A model generated the notes under the pieces. It was not told the DNA's origin, made no database searches, and worked only from the letters and a program-made list of their open reading frames with translations. From positions 40,578-104,577 of the forward strand of contig JAJFGA010000028.1 of NCBI GenBank assembly GCA_021776375.1: a stretch of 64,000 nucleotides of DNA. Reading direction: 5' to 3'. The DNA is from Hyphococcus sp. (GTDB lineage: Bacteria > Pseudomonadota > Alphaproteobacteria > Caulobacterales > Parvularculaceae). Shown piece after piece: positions 51,337 through 60,786 of the stretch (positions are counted from its first letter, which is position 1; the number at the start of each line of letters is the position of its first letter). Made by a program: the position numbers and the translations under genes.

Positions 51337-52488
51337 ATGACATTACGATTGGCGACCTTACTAACGGCAGTGAAAAAACCGACAGCGCTATTTTCCGGAT
51401 TTGGTGTTTGGGCGGCCGCCGCTGCCAACGCGCAGATCACGCCTGGCGGGATCGGTATGCAGCCGGCCAATTCTGCGCTGGCTGAAGAAGTGCAGTTTTT
51501 CCACAACATAATATTGATGCCGATCATCACGGTTATCTCCGCGTTTGTGCTGGCGCTGCTAATTTGGATTGTTTTTCGGTATAATTCCAAGGCCAATCCG
51601 ACGCCGAGCAAGTTTAGCCACAACACGCTGATCGAGATCATCTGGACCGGGGTTCCGGTATTAATCCTTCTGGCGATAGCGCTGCCGTCTTTCGACCTGC
51701 TCTACAAAGAAGACGTAACGCCGGACGGCCAGCAGGTGGTTGCGACCGGCGATGGTCAGACGGTTGATTTCATCTTCGCCAATGATTTTCCCGAAAGCCG
51801 CATGGTGCGCCGGCCCAAGCACCTGCAAGTGATCATTGATAATGGGAACGAACGACGGGTTTTGAAAAACCGCGCTGACTATCGTGTCGATGGCTTTGGC
51901 GAGGTTGACCTTGTGGTGTCGATGACCAATCCGCCAGCGGCGGGAGAGCGGGTTATCATTCGCGGCGGTCGGTCGGTTGATCACAGGGGCAACGTCACCC
52001 TGGCCCCGACCATGACCCTTAAAGTGACAGGCAGTCAGTGGTACTGGAATTACGCCTATCCCGATTTCGGCGATTTTGATTTTTTCTCTAATATGCTGCC
52101 AGAAGACCAGACAACGCCGGAATTATATCTCCGCGCCGTCGATAACCGCATTGTCGTACCCGTTGGCGAGACGATCCGCGTGACGATAACCGCGAGCGAC
52201 GTACTTCACGCTTGGGCGCTGCCGGCCTTTGCGATCAAGCTGGACGCGGTGCCGGGGCGCATCAACGAGACCTGGTTCAATGCTGACCGGGAAGGCGTTT
52301 ATTACGGTCAGTGTTCGGAAATTTGCGGCATCAAACACGCATTCATGCCTATCGCGGTGGAAGTTGTGTCACGGCCTGCCTTTGAGGCCTGGATAGATAC
52401 CCAGCGTGCTCTTGCGGGGATGGAGCCGCTCTTTGACGTCGATACAGTAAAACTTGCGCAAGGCGACGCCAGCGCTCTCTCAGAATAA
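51337..52488 (+). CDS. coxB: Cytochrome c oxidase subunit II
   Basis: 383 residues from ATG 51337 (in-frame sequence upstream is not signal-like). A signal peptide (about 1-33), two membrane helices (about 60-85 and 105-125) and a cupredoxin domain. CuA ligands are in the motif [15 protein letters not shown], and [18 protein letters not shown] is the electron-entry Trp region. It has an insertion of about 60 residues after helix 2 compared with short forms. First gene of the aa3 oxidase cluster; ctaD follows after 19 bases. Confidence 0.97.
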   Translation: MTLRLATLLTAVKKPTALFSGFGVWAAAAANAQITPGGIGMQPANSALAEEVQFFHNIILMPIITVISAFVLALLIWIVFRYNSKANPTPSKFSHNTLIEIIWTGVPVLILLAIALPSFDLLYKEDVTPDGQQVVATGDGQTVDFIFANDFPESRMVRRPKHLQVIIDNGNERRVLKNRADYRVDGFGEVDLVVSMTNPPAAGERVIIRGGRSVDHRGNVTLAPTMTLKVTGSQWYWNYAYPDFGDFDFFSNMLPEDQTTPELYLRAVDNRIVVPVGETIRVTITASDVLHAWALPAFAIKLDAVPGRINETWFNADREGVYYGQCSEICGIKHAFMPIAVEVVSRPAFEAWIDTQRALAGMEPLFDVDTVKLAQGDASALSE

Positions 52489-52507
52489 TAAGGGACAGGG
52501 AAACCAC

Positions 52508-54187
52508 ATGGCAGACGTTCACGCCGCAGACGCACACGCTGCGGAGGGTCATGATGACCACGCCGACCACAAGCCGTCGTTTTTTGTTCGCTGGTTCTTT
52601 TCGACCAACCACAAAGATATCGGCACGCTCTATTTGATCTTTGCGATCATTGCCGGGGTTGCTGGCGGCGCGATGTCCGGTCTGATCCGCATGGAGTTGG
52701 CGGATCCAGGGGTGACGTTTCTGACCAATTTTACCGGCGGCAATGTCGAGGCCGCGTATAATTTTTATAACGTTCTGATCACCTATCACGGCTTGATGAT
52801 GATCTTCTTCATGGTGATGCCGGCGTTGATTGGCGGCTTTGGCAATTGGTTTGTGCCGATCATGATCGGCGCGCCGGATATGGCCTTCCCGCGGATGAAC
52901 AATATTTCCTTCTGGCTCTATGTTGCGTCAGGCATATTGATCACCGCTTCCCTGTTTGCGCCGGGTTACGGCGGGCAGCTTGGCTTTGGCGGCGGTTGGG
53001 TTTTGTACCCGCCATTGTCGTCAAACACTGGCAGTCCGGGGCCGGCGATGGATCTGTTGATCCTCGCCATTCACCTTGCGGGCGCCTCGTCGATCCTTGG
53101 CGCGATCAATTTTATCACCACCATCTTCAATATGCGCGCACCCGGCATGACGTTGCACAAAATGCCGCTGTTTGCCTGGTCGGTTCTGGTCACGGCGTTT
53201 CTTCTGGTCTTGTCGCTGCCGGTGCTTGCCGGCGCGATCACTATGCTGCTTACAGACCGCAATTTCGGCACCTCGTTCTTTGATGCGGCTGGCGGCGGCG
53301 ATCCGCTCTTGTTCCAGCATTTGTTCTGGTTCTTTGGTCACCCGGAAGTCTACATTCTGATTGTGCCGGCTTTTGGCGCCATCAGCCATATCGTCTCGAC
53401 CTTTTCGAAAAAGCCGATCTTCGGCTATCTCGGCATGGCCTATGCTATGGTGGCGATCGGCTTCGTCGGCTTTATCGTTTGGGCCCACCATATGTATACG
53501 GTCGGTCTCAGCGTTGACATGAAGGCCTATTTCGTCGCTGCGACGATGGTCATTGCGGTGCCGACCGGCATCAAGATTTTCTCCTGGATTGCGACTATGT
53601 GGGGCGGATCAATCGAATTTCGAACGCCGATGATCTGGGCGATGGGTTTTATCTTCCTGTTCACCGTTGGCGGCGTTACCGGCGTTGTCCTCGCCAATGC
53701 CGGCGTCGATCACTACATGCACGACACCTATTATGTGGTCGCCCACTTCCATTACACGATGTCGCTTGGCGCCGTGTGGGGGATCTTTGCGGCTTGGTAT
53801 TACTGGTTTCCGAAAATGTCCGGCCTGATGTACCGCGAATGGCTCGGCAATCTGCATTTCCTGTTTATGTTTGTGGGCGTCAATCTGGTGTTCTTCCCGC
53901 AGCATTTCCTTGGCCTGCAAGGCATGCCAAGGCGCTATATCGACTATCCGGAAGCGTTTGCGTACTGGAACAAGATTTCGACCATTGGGTACGAGATTAC
54001 CGCTGTCGGCGTTCTGGTCTTTGCGGTCTGCATGATCGATGCGTTTTTCGTCTACCGGAAAAAAGCCCCCGCCAATCCGTGGGGCGTCGGCGCGACAACG
54101 CTGGAATGGATGCTGCCGTCGCCGCCGCCTTTCCACCAGTTCAACGAGCTGCCGCGTTTCGATAAGCCTGGCGCCAAGGCATTTTAA
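52508..54187 (+). CDS. ctaD: Cytochrome c oxidase subunit I
   Basis: 559 residues with twelve membrane helices and a His/Asp-rich N terminus. Haem and copper ligands: the low-spin haem His in [34 protein letters not shown] with the His-Tyr crosslink, the double His in [10 protein letters not shown], and [20 protein letters not shown]. The Glu of the PEVY motif and the D-channel Asn cluster point to the A1-type aa3 family. It reduces oxygen and pumps protons in the inner membrane. The start at 52508 follows GGGACAGG. Confidence 0.98.
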   Translation: MADVHAADAHAAEGHDDHADHKPSFFVRWFFSTNHKDIGTLYLIFAIIAGVAGGAMSGLIRMELADPGVTFLTNFTGGNVEAAYNFYNVLITYHGLMMIFFMVMPALIGGFGNWFVPIMIGAPDMAFPRMNNISFWLYVASGILITASLFAPGYGGQLGFGGGWVLYPPLSSNTGSPGPAMDLLILAIHLAGASSILGAINFITTIFNMRAPGMTLHKMPLFAWSVLVTAFLLVLSLPVLAGAITMLLTDRNFGTSFFDAAGGGDPLLFQHLFWFFGHPEVYILIVPAFGAISHIVSTFSKKPIFGYLGMAYAMVAIGFVGFIVWAHHMYTVGLSVDMKAYFVAATMVIAVPTGIKIFSWIATMWGGSIEFRTPMIWAMGFIFLFTVGGVTGVVLANAGVDHYMHDTYYVVAHFHYTMSLGAVWGIFAAWYYWFPKMSGLMYREWLGNLHFLFMFVGVNLVFFPQHFLGLQGMPRRYIDYPEAFAYWNKISTIGYEITAVGVLVFAVCMIDAFFVYRKKAPANPWGVGATTLEWMLPSPPPFHQFNELPRFDKPGAKAF

Positions 54188-54220
54188 CGTGCGCTGGGCA
54201 CAATAGGGAAAGCAGGTTTC

Positions 54221-54592
54221 ATGGCGCAGAAATCACTCTATGAGCGTCTGGGCGGCTATGAAGGGGTGACGGCGTTCGCCAATGATTTGTTGCCGCGTCT
54301 GCAAGCAGATTCCCAATTGGGACGTTTCTGGCAGAATCGGGGGAGCGATGGCATTGCGCGGGAAAAGCAATTGCTGATCGATTTCTTGTGCGCAAACGCC
54401 GGCGGCCCAATGTACTACACGGGCAGCGATATGAAGATATCACATGTCGGTATGAAAATTAGCGAAAGCGACTGGTCGATATTTCTGGACCATGCTGGCG
54501 CGACGATGAAGGCTTTGGCGGTCCCCCAGCAGGAATGCGACGATGTCGGCGCTTTTGTCTCAGGCTTGAAAGACGATATCGTTGAAGCCTAG
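54221..54592 (+). CDS. Group I truncated haemoglobin
   Basis: 123 residues: SLYERLGGYEGVTAFANDLL, a B-helix region, QLLIDFLCANAGGPMYYTGS (GGP plus Tyr-Tyr), DMKISHVGMKISESDWSIFL with proximal His in SHVGM, and LDHAGATMKALAVPQQECDD. These are group I truncated-globin marks. It probably binds oxygen or NO. It lies 33 bases after ctaD inside the oxidase cluster and is followed by a terminator, so it is probably co-expressed with the catalytic subunits. Confidence 0.92.
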   Translation: MAQKSLYERLGGYEGVTAFANDLLPRLQADSQLGRFWQNRGSDGIAREKQLLIDFLCANAGGPMYYTGSDMKISHVGMKISESDWSIFLDHAGATMKALAVPQQECDDVGAFVSGLKDDIVEA

Positions 54593-54646
54593 GCTGCGCC
54601 GCCGTGTTAGCCGACACCCGAATACCCCAATGACACGAAAAAGCTC

Positions 54647-54672
54647 GCCCGCGCCGCCGTCGGGCTTTTTTT
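54647..54672 (+). terminator. Terminator after the truncated haemoglobin gene
   Basis: GCCCG and CGGGC flank a 9-base GC-rich loop and are followed by seven T. The stem is short, so termination may be partial. It divides the oxidase cluster into coxB-ctaD-haemoglobin and the genes that follow. Confidence 0.7.
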
Positions 54673-54774
54673 GTGCTCGAAACCTACAAAAATGTTGCAA
54701 TGCAGCGTGACCGGCAAAAAAAATGTCGTTAACAATTACTAAGGGGAAAATAACCAAACAAACGGGGCATATCC

Positions 54775-55137
54775 ATGGAAGGTATGATTGGAGAAATTCG
54801 CGCGGTCGCTGAATCAATGTTTTTGAGCGGCGACTTTATTTATCTCGGGATGGTTGTCGTGGCGGCGCTGGTTGGCGTCTTTTCGATGAGAAATCTGGGG
54901 CAGATTTTATGTGTCAGTCTTCTGGCAATGATTGTTCTCGGGCTGATTTGGCTCGTGTATGGCGCGGCAACTGGCGAAGCGCCGTCAGATCCGGCGAGCT
55001 ATCTTGGCCAGCTGGAATCGGGCTGGGCGGTCATGGGTGAAATGTCGGGGACGACGCTGATCGGTTATCTCGTCACTTTCGCTGTAGCGATTGGCGTTTT
55101 GTTCATCGGCAAATCGCTGGTCTTTCGCGGAGAATAA
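54775..55137 (+). CDS. Small three-helix membrane protein, first of two paralogues
   Basis: 120 residues, family not recognised. Three membrane helices (about 22-40, 43-65, 95-115). It aligns over its whole length with the protein at 55242: FLSGDFIYLGMVVVAALVGV against FMSGDWTAIAVAVLSVLIAV, then QLESGWAVMGEMSGTTLIGY against QLQSSWMEFSGLQAGTLLAY, and both end in an 'F/LxSLxFxRG' like tail. So the two arose by tandem duplication. The ribosome-binding site is weak; ATG 54784 is an alternative. Role in oxidase assembly is possible from location only. Confidence 0.7.
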   Translation: MEGMIGEIRAVAESMFLSGDFIYLGMVVVAALVGVFSMRNLGQILCVSLLAMIVLGLIWLVYGAATGEAPSDPASYLGQLESGWAVMGEMSGTTLIGYLVTFAVAIGVLFIGKSLVFRGE

Positions 55138-55190
55138 TTAATCAGGATTTGATTGCGGAGCGTATACGCGCAAACCGCGGTCGGATTTTG

Positions 55191-55221
55191 GCCGGCGCCG
55201 TCATCCGGCGCCGGCTTTTTT
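55191..55221 (+). terminator. Terminator between the two paralogous membrane-protein genes
   Basis: GCCGGCGCCG (55191-55200) and CGGCGCCGGC (55206-55215) form a strong GC stem with a short loop, followed by six T. The second paralogue therefore needs its own transcript or readthrough. Confidence 0.88.
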
Positions 55222-55241
55222 ATCGTTAGCAGGAGGGGTGG

Positions 55242-55613
55242 ATGTTGGCGTCTATTGTAAATGATGTTGTCGGCGTTTTCAGCGCGACGTTTATGAGCGG
55301 CGACTGGACGGCGATTGCTGTTGCGGTCCTGTCGGTTTTGATCGCCGTAGTGGTGATGCGGCGTGGCACGCAAATCGGATCGATGACTTTGCTGGCCTTG
55401 GTTGTTTTCGCGTTTGGCTGTTACTTGCGCGGCTATTTTATGCAGCCGGCGAGTTCAAACGTGGTTGACGGCAACCGGGTAGTAGCTCAACTGCAATCGA
55501 GCTGGATGGAATTCTCCGGGCTTCAAGCCGGCACGCTGCTTGCCTATTTCATTGCCTTTATGGTGCTGATTTTGGTGCTGTTCAGCCTCAAATCGATCTT
55601 CGCCAGAGGCTAA
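55242..55613 (+). CDS. Small three-helix membrane protein, second paralogue
   Basis: 123 residues, paralogue of the protein at 54775. Three helices (about 24-42, 47-65, 98-118), a loop with YFMQPASSNVVDGNRVVAQL, and a final LFSLKSIFARG. The ATG follows AGGAGGGG, a much stronger ribosome-binding site than the first copy has. It starts 20 bases after the terminator of its neighbour and precedes ctaB by 88 bases. Function unknown. Confidence 0.7.
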   Translation: MLASIVNDVVGVFSATFMSGDWTAIAVAVLSVLIAVVVMRRGTQIGSMTLLALVVFAFGCYLRGYFMQPASSNVVDGNRVVAQLQSSWMEFSGLQAGTLLAYFIAFMVLILVLFSLKSIFARG

Positions 55614-55701
55614 CCTGCCGTTTCATTGCGACCGCAGGCCGCGCCCATTCCCATAGCGCCGCTATTTGAATACTGTCGCTCATTAGGGCATAAGCCGGCC
55701 T

Positions 55702-56649
55702 ATGAGCGATATTGTTATGGACGCGGACAAACCTTCTCTTTCTGGGCGGTCGTCCCAAGCGGGGCATTCTCATTCCCTGGCGGGGCCGGGCGATTATTTC
55801 GCGCTGTTAAAACCGCGTGTCATGTCGCTGGTGATCTTTACCGCGCTTGTCGGCATGGTAGCAGCGCCCGGCGCCATCCATCCGGCGTTGGCGGTGATTG
55901 CGCTCTTGGCGATAGCTGTTGGCGCAGGCGCGTCGGGTGCGCTGAATATGTGGTGGGATGCGGATATTGACGCGGTGATGTCGCGCACCGCAAATCGCCC
56001 GGTGCCGGCCGGGCTGGTGCTGCGTCCTGAGGCGGCAACTTTTGGCGTCTTTCTTTCGGTGCTGTCGGTCACCCTGTTGGCGCTTGCCGCCAACTATCTC
56101 GCCGCCGGGCTCCTCGCCTTCACAATTTTTTTCTATGTCGTCATCTATTCGATGTGGCTGAAACGCCTGACGCCGCAAAATATTGTCATCGGCGGCGTCG
56201 CCGGTGCGTTGCCGCCGGTTGTCGGCTGGGCGGCGGTCTCGGGCGCGGCCCCGTTAGAGGCGTGGGTGTTATTTGCAATTATTTTCTTGTGGACACCACC
56301 GCATTTCTGGGCGCTGGCGCTCTATAAACAGGGTGATTATGCGCGCGCGGGTGTGCCGATGATGCCGAATGTTCACGGCGATCGCGCGACGCGGCGGCAG
56401 ATTTTTGGCTATGCGCTGGTGCTCGCGGCGGTAGGTTTGGCGCCGTTTTTTGTCGGCATGGCGACGCTTTTTTACCTAGTGACGGCGATGGTTTTGGGCG
56501 CCGGCTTTGTATTGCTGTCCTGGCGCGTCTTGCGGGCCACAGACGATGATCAAAAGCCGGCGAAGAAACTCTTTGGGTTTTCGATTTTCTATCTGTTTGC
56601 ATTATTCGCCGCGATTTTAATCGAGCGGCTGGCAGGGTTTTATGGCTGA
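55702..56649 (+). CDS. ctaB: Protoheme IX farnesyltransferase (haem O synthase)
   Basis: 315 residues with about nine membrane helices of the UbiA superfamily. Prenyl-diphosphate motifs [20 protein letters not shown] and, later, [20 protein letters not shown] and [20 protein letters not shown]. It adds a farnesyl chain to haem B to make haem O for the aa3 oxidase in the inner membrane. The final codons overlap the next small gene by 8 bases. Confidence 0.97.
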   Translation: MSDIVMDADKPSLSGRSSQAGHSHSLAGPGDYFALLKPRVMSLVIFTALVGMVAAPGAIHPALAVIALLAIAVGAGASGALNMWWDADIDAVMSRTANRPVPAGLVLRPEAATFGVFLSVLSVTLLALAANYLAAGLLAFTIFFYVVIYSMWLKRLTPQNIVIGGVAGALPPVVGWAAVSGAAPLEAWVLFAIIFLWTPPHFWALALYKQGDYARAGVPMMPNVHGDRATRRQIFGYALVLAAVGLAPFFVGMATLFYLVTAMVLGAGFVLLSWRVLRATDDDQKPAKKLFGFSIFYLFALFAAILIERLAGFYG

Positions 56650-56797
56650 GCAGGAAACACCGCAATCGCCGACAAACCGCCGGACGCCAGTAGAAGAAAA
56701 GATGCTGGCCAAGCGTAACCTCGCCGTGGCTTTGAGCCTTGCAGCATTCATTGTGCTGATTTTTGCGGTCACCATGCTGCGCCTGAGTGGCAACTAA
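56642..56797 (+). CDS. CoxF-like small membrane protein
   Basis: 51 residues: a polar N terminus ([20 protein letters not shown]) and one membrane helix (about 27-46, [20 protein letters not shown]). It starts 8 bases before the ctaB stop and ends 1 base before the ctaG ATG, so all three are translationally coupled. Alphaproteobacterial oxidase operons often carry a tiny CoxF-like gene at exactly this place. Role in assembly is inferred. Confidence 0.75.
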   Translation: MAEQETPQSPTNRRTPVEEKMLAKRNLAVALSLAAFIVLIFAVTMLRLSGN

Positions 56798-56798
56798 G

Positions 56799-57374
56799 AT
56801 GTCCGCGAGCGACAACAACCGCAAAACCGGCGTCATCATTGCCGGCCTGGCCGTCGGTATGGTGGCGATGTCTTTTGCCGCCGTTCCGGCCTATCGCGCT
56901 TTTTGTCAGGTCACCGGTTGGGGCGGGGTCACTCAACGCGCTGAGAGTCAAGCCGACCGCACGCTCGCCCGCAAAATCACCGTGCAATTTGACGGCAACG
57001 TTAATCAGGGTCTTTCCTGGCGCTTCAAGCCTGAGCAAATCTCGCAAACCATACATATCGGTGAGACGGGCTTGGCTTTTTTCGAAGCGGAAAACCTCAC
57101 CGACAAACCGATCACCGGGCGCGCGAGCTTCAACGTTTCGCCTGCGAAAGCGGGCATTTATTTCAAGAAAATCGAATGTTTCTGCTTTACTGAGCAGACC
57201 CTGCAACCCGGGGAAAAAGTTTCCATGCCGGTCACCTATTTTGTCGATCCGGCGCTGGCTGATGATAAAAACCTCGACGAGGTCCGCACGATTACGCTCG
57301 CTTATACATTTTTCCTTTGGGATGATGCGCCAGAAGATGCTGGAAAGCTTGCGGGAGTGGGCGGCGCGCCGTAA
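56799..57374 (+). CDS. ctaG: Cytochrome c oxidase assembly protein CtaG (Cox11)
   Basis: 191 residues from ATG 56799: a membrane anchor (about 10-32) and an immunoglobulin-like copper-binding domain with the Cox11 motif IECFCFTEQTLQPGEKVSMP (CFCF, about 123-142) and VDPALADDKNLDEVRTITLA. It delivers copper to the CuB site of subunit I from the periplasmic side. The GTG at 56787 would overlap the CoxF-like gene; the ATG is preferred. Confidence 0.96.
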   Translation: MSASDNNRKTGVIIAGLAVGMVAMSFAAVPAYRAFCQVTGWGGVTQRAESQADRTLARKITVQFDGNVNQGLSWRFKPEQISQTIHIGETGLAFFEAENLTDKPITGRASFNVSPAKAGIYFKKIECFCFTEQTLQPGEKVSMPVTYFVDPALADDKNLDEVRTITLAYTFFLWDDAPEDAGKLAGVGGAP

Positions 57375-57493
57375 ATCAACCAAAACTGCGGCGCAATGGC
57401 GCGGGCCGGACCACGCCCCGCACTTGGATTTTCGGGCCGCCACAGTATAGAAAACCAGATAAATTCTGCGACCTTTGCAAATAGGGGCAACAA

Positions 57494-58459
57494 ATGGCCG
57501 ACGCTGAAGTCAAACACGAATACCATCTCGTCAAACCATCTGCGTGGCCGCTTGTCGGGGCGTTCTCAGCAACAGTCATGATGATTGGCGCGGTCGTTTG
57601 GATGAAGTCCGGCGCCAATGAGTCTGGTTTGAATTTTGGCGGCGGCGAGAAGCCGTTTCTCTCTTTTAGCGGTAACTGGATGTTCCTCACCGGCTTTGGC
57701 CTCATCCTCCTGACCTTCGTCGGATGGTGGCGCGATGTCATCAAGGAAAGCCTGACCGGAGAGAGCACATCAACGGTTATCCGTCTTGGTCTGCGCTACG
57801 GTATGCTGCTGTTCATCGCCTCGGAGGTGATGTTCTTTGCGGCGTGGTTCTGGGCGTTTTTTGGTGCGGCGCTGTTTCCTGGCGCCGGCGACCCGGTGAT
57901 CCTTGCCGATGGATCACAAATGTTAAATGCAAATGGCGAGCTGGCCTTTGGCGGCAATGAGGGGCGTTTGCATGCGATGGGCGGGGTCTGGCCTCCGGTG
58001 GGGGTTGAGCCTTTAAGCGCGTGGGGCTTGCCGCTCTTGAACACGCTGATCCTTTTGCTGTCCGGCACTACGGTCACATGGGCGCATCATGCGGTTGTAC
58101 ATAATGATCAAAAGGGTTTGGTGCAGGGTCTTATCGTGACCATTGTCCTTGGCCTGATCTTTACGTCGTTTCAGGCAATTGAATATTATGAAGCGCTTGC
58201 AGGCGGCATGTTTAAGTTCTCCGGCGGCGGTATTTATGGCTCGTCCTTCTTTATGGCGACCGGCTTTCACGGCTTGCATGTGGTTATCGGCACCTTATTC
58301 CTCACCGTCTGCCTGTTCCGGGCGCTGGCTGGCCACTTTACGCCCGAGCGTCATTTCGGATTTGAGGCCGCGGCGTGGTACTGGCACTTTGTTGACGTGG
58401 TCTGGTTGTTCCTGTTCGCGTTTATCTATGTGCTCGGCAATCAGGGGCTTTTGTCTTAA
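57494..58459 (+). CDS. ctaE: Cytochrome c oxidase subunit III
   Basis: 321 residues with seven membrane helices. Marks: HEYHLVKPSAWPLVGAFSAT, the GWWRDVIKES turn, RYGMLLFIASEVMFFAAWFW, HGLHVVIGTLFLTVCLFRAL, and the end GFEAAAWYWHFVDVVWLFLF. Longer than the usual 260-290 because of an insertion at about 125-165 (GSQMLNANGELAFGGNEGRL). It stabilises subunit I and helps proton uptake. 119 bases after ctaG. Confidence 0.97.
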   Translation: MADAEVKHEYHLVKPSAWPLVGAFSATVMMIGAVVWMKSGANESGLNFGGGEKPFLSFSGNWMFLTGFGLILLTFVGWWRDVIKESLTGESTSTVIRLGLRYGMLLFIASEVMFFAAWFWAFFGAALFPGAGDPVILADGSQMLNANGELAFGGNEGRLHAMGGVWPPVGVEPLSAWGLPLLNTLILLLSGTTVTWAHHAVVHNDQKGLVQGLIVTIVLGLIFTSFQAIEYYEALAGGMFKFSGGGIYGSSFFMATGFHGLHVVIGTLFLTVCLFRALAGHFTPERHFGFEAAAWYWHFVDVVWLFLFAFIYVLGNQGLLS

Positions 58460-58488
58460 GGTCTTAGGAGCCATCCCAGAGAGGGCGT

Positions 58489-59073
58489 ATGCGCTCATCG
58501 GCTATAATGAAGGTGGTTCTTGCGGTCGCTGGCGCCAGCCTGTTTAGCGGGTGCCTGGTGTCAGAAAACCCAATTCTTGATGAGACCAATGGCCGGGCGA
58601 CGCCGATCAAGCCCGGCGCCTATATCGCATGCCCTTTAAGCGATGACGCCGATGCGAGTGATTGCGACGCGATGATCGTATTCCATGATGCTGGCGGGTT
58701 GTATCGTTTTGAAAAAGAGGACGAAAAACCGAGCCTGTTCCGGTTTCGCAAGATTGCACGGCGCGGCTATGCTGTTCAGACCACGGAAGATAGCGATGAC
58801 AGCTATCTGTATTATTACGGCCAACGCAACGGCAAGCGCTTTCGCCTGACAATGATGATGTGCGCAGAGCTACCTGCGGCATTGCGTGATGATCTGATTG
58901 CAAACGGCGATCTGGCGAGCGAAGATGATGATTTTGAGACCTGCGTAGTCAACACATTAAGCGGGCTCACTCAGGCTGCGAAGGCCTATCATCGCGGCAA
59001 TGTCGGCAATGATGGCGCCGGCAGTGGCGAAATGGTGTTGGAACTGACGCCCGCATCAGATGTATCCGAGTGA
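58489..59073 (+). CDS. Predicted lipoprotein of the oxidase cluster
   Basis: 194 residues, family not recognised. Lipobox LFSGC (Cys22). The body is acidic with a few cysteines (YIACPLSDDADASDCDAMIV, MMMCAELPAAL, FETCVVNTLSGL), which may form disulfides. The stop codon overlaps the GTG start of the DUF983 gene by 4 bases, so the two are co-translated. Function unknown. Confidence 0.75.
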   Translation: MRSSAIMKVVLAVAGASLFSGCLVSENPILDETNGRATPIKPGAYIACPLSDDADASDCDAMIVFHDAGGLYRFEKEDEKPSLFRFRKIARRGYAVQTTEDSDDSYLYYYGQRNGKRFRLTMMMCAELPAALRDDLIANGDLASEDDDFETCVVNTLSGLTQAAKAYHRGNVGNDGAGSGEMVLELTPASDVSE

Positions 59074-59438
59074 CCGATTATCCGCCGGTCTCCCCATACG
59101 CCGCCGGCCTTAGCGGCAAATGCCCGCGTTGCGGCAAGGGCGCTTTGTTTGAAGGCTATTTATCTTTGCGCAAGGCATGCGATGTTTGTGGGCTCGATTA
59201 TGGGCGCGCCGATTCGGCCGATGGACCGGCGGTCTTCATTATCTTTATTGCCGGATTTTTTGCTGTCGGCGTTGCATTCATTGCGCGCTTCGCATGGCTT
59301 GCACCTCTCTGGCTTGCGTTTTTGATCAGCGCCGGGGTTGCTTTGGGCCTAACGTTTTCGCTGTTGCGCCCTTTCAAGGCGACCTTCATAGCCCTTCAAT
59401 TTGTAAACAAAGCCGCAGAAGGCCGGCCACAGGATTAA
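59070..59438 (+). CDS. DUF983 family protein
   Basis: 122 residues with a GTG start that overlaps the lipoprotein stop (GTGA). A zinc-ribbon-like N-terminal part (GKCPRCGKGALFEGYLSLRK and ACDVCGLDYGRADSADGPAV) is followed by two membrane helices. DUF983 genes are conserved in alphaproteobacterial oxidase operons between ctaE and SURF1, which is exactly its position. Role unknown. Confidence 0.93.
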   Translation: MTDYPPVSPYAAGLSGKCPRCGKGALFEGYLSLRKACDVCGLDYGRADSADGPAVFIIFIAGFFAVGVAFIARFAWLAPLWLAFLISAGVALGLTFSLLRPFKATFIALQFVNKAAEGRPQD

Positions 59439-59442
59439 CGCC

Positions 59443-60180
59443 ATGTTCGCCGGCCTCATTCACAATCGGCGATTCTTATTTCGCCCTGTACTGACGATTT
59501 TCACACTCGCAGGCCTTGCCATGCTGATCTCACTCGGGGGCTGGCAGCTCAAGCGTCTCGACTGGAAACAAGATCTCGTCGCCAAAATCGAGGCGCGCGC
59601 AGAGGGGCTGCCGCTGGCGCTGGAAGAGGCGATTGCGCGGGCCGAGACGGGCGAGGATATGGAATATACACCGGTCCGGGCCAGCGGTCGTTTGCAGCCA
59701 GGCCTTGAGGCGCATTTGTTCGGGTCGTATGAGGGCGCGGCCGGAATTTATTTGTTTGCCGCCGTTAAGCCACAGAATGTGGACAGTCTGGTCTATGTCA
59801 ATTTTGGCTTTGTTCCCCAATCCGTAGTCAAAACAGTAACCCAGGCGCCGCTTTCTCAATTCCTGGACAGCCCGGAAATCACCGGCCTGTTCCGATACCG
59901 CGAAGAATTGTCGCCGCCAGCCTCGTGGTTCCAGAGCGCTGAGCAATCGCCGGACGGGCTTTGGTTTGTGCGCGATCCGGTGCGCTTCGCAAAAGCGGCT
60001 CAGGTTGAGGTCTTGCCCTATTATATAGACAGTTTTGCCCGCGAGGGCGCGCAATGGCCGATGGGCGGGACGACCCGCCTCGACTTTCGCAACACCCACC
60101 TGGACTATGCGCTGACCTGGTTCGGCCTCGCGGCTGTCCTTTTTGGCATCTGGGTGGTTTTTTCCTTGCCAAAACGATAA
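59443..60180 (+). CDS. surf1: SURF1 family oxidase assembly protein
   Basis: 245 residues: a membrane helix at each end (about 15-35 and 222-240) around a periplasmic domain. SURF1 marks: LGGWQLKRLDWKQDLVAKIE near the start, YTPVRASGRLQPGLEAHLFG, YVNFGFVPQ, WFVRDPVRFAKAAQVEVLPY and the last GTTRLDFRNTHLDYALTWFG. It helps insert haem into subunit I. Last recognised gene of the oxidase cluster. Confidence 0.95.
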   Translation: MFAGLIHNRRFLFRPVLTIFTLAGLAMLISLGGWQLKRLDWKQDLVAKIEARAEGLPLALEEAIARAETGEDMEYTPVRASGRLQPGLEAHLFGSYEGAAGIYLFAAVKPQNVDSLVYVNFGFVPQSVVKTVTQAPLSQFLDSPEITGLFRYREELSPPASWFQSAEQSPDGLWFVRDPVRFAKAAQVEVLPYYIDSFAREGAQWPMGGTTRLDFRNTHLDYALTWFGLAAVLFGIWVVFSLPKR

Positions 60181-60317
60181 ATACCAAATAACTTTAAAAA
60201 ACAAAGTCGCTACTGCCCCGCCGTGCCAGATTAACCGGGCGGCAGCGCAAAATATCGACCTCGCCAGGCCGGAAAACCCGCAAATGGCGGGAGGTGAGTA
60301 AAGGCGGAGCCTTGCCG

Positions 60318-60737
60318 ATGTCCCTAGACCCTCTTCTATCTGCCCCATGGGTTATTCAGGTGCACGCCTTCGGGGCCATCGCTGCTTTCTTCCTCGGGCT
60401 CGTACAATTTGCTGCGCCGAAGGGCGTGCTGCCGCACCGGGCAGTGGGGGGCGTTTGGATCGTTTTGATGGCGAGCATTGCTGTCTCCAGTATATTCATT
60501 CGTCCCGCGCTTTATCCCGGCTTGCCGATCTGGAAATGGTTTAGCCCGATCCATATTTTCACAATCCTCACCATATACGGGTTAGTGCAAGGGGTATTCT
60601 TGCTCACCAAAGGCGGCTCCAGCCTCAAATATCACGCCCGTCCGTTCATCGGCATGTTCATTGGTGGGCTGATCATCGCCGGCGCGCTCGCCTTCCTTCC
60701 CGGACGGATAATGCATCAGGTAGCATTCAACGGATGA
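60318..60737 (+). CDS. DUF2306 domain membrane protein
   Basis: 139 residues from ATG 60318, preceded by GGCGGAG at a fair distance; a GTG at 60294 is an alternative. Four helices (about 10-30, 40-60, 75-95, 112-130) with the DUF2306 histidines: VIQVHAFGAIAAFFLGLVQF, LPHRAVGGVW, FSPIHIFTILTIYGLVQGVF and KYHARPFIGMFIGGLIIAGA. Conserved His residues in helices suggest metal or haem binding. Function unknown. Confidence 0.9.
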   Translation: MSLDPLLSAPWVIQVHAFGAIAAFFLGLVQFAAPKGVLPHRAVGGVWIVLMASIAVSSIFIRPALYPGLPIWKWFSPIHIFTILTIYGLVQGVFLLTKGGSSLKYHARPFIGMFIGGLIIAGALAFLPGRIMHQVAFNG

Positions 60738-60786
60738 TAAATCAGTTGCCTAAAAGAAGACTATCTCGAAATCGACGGCAGTTTCT

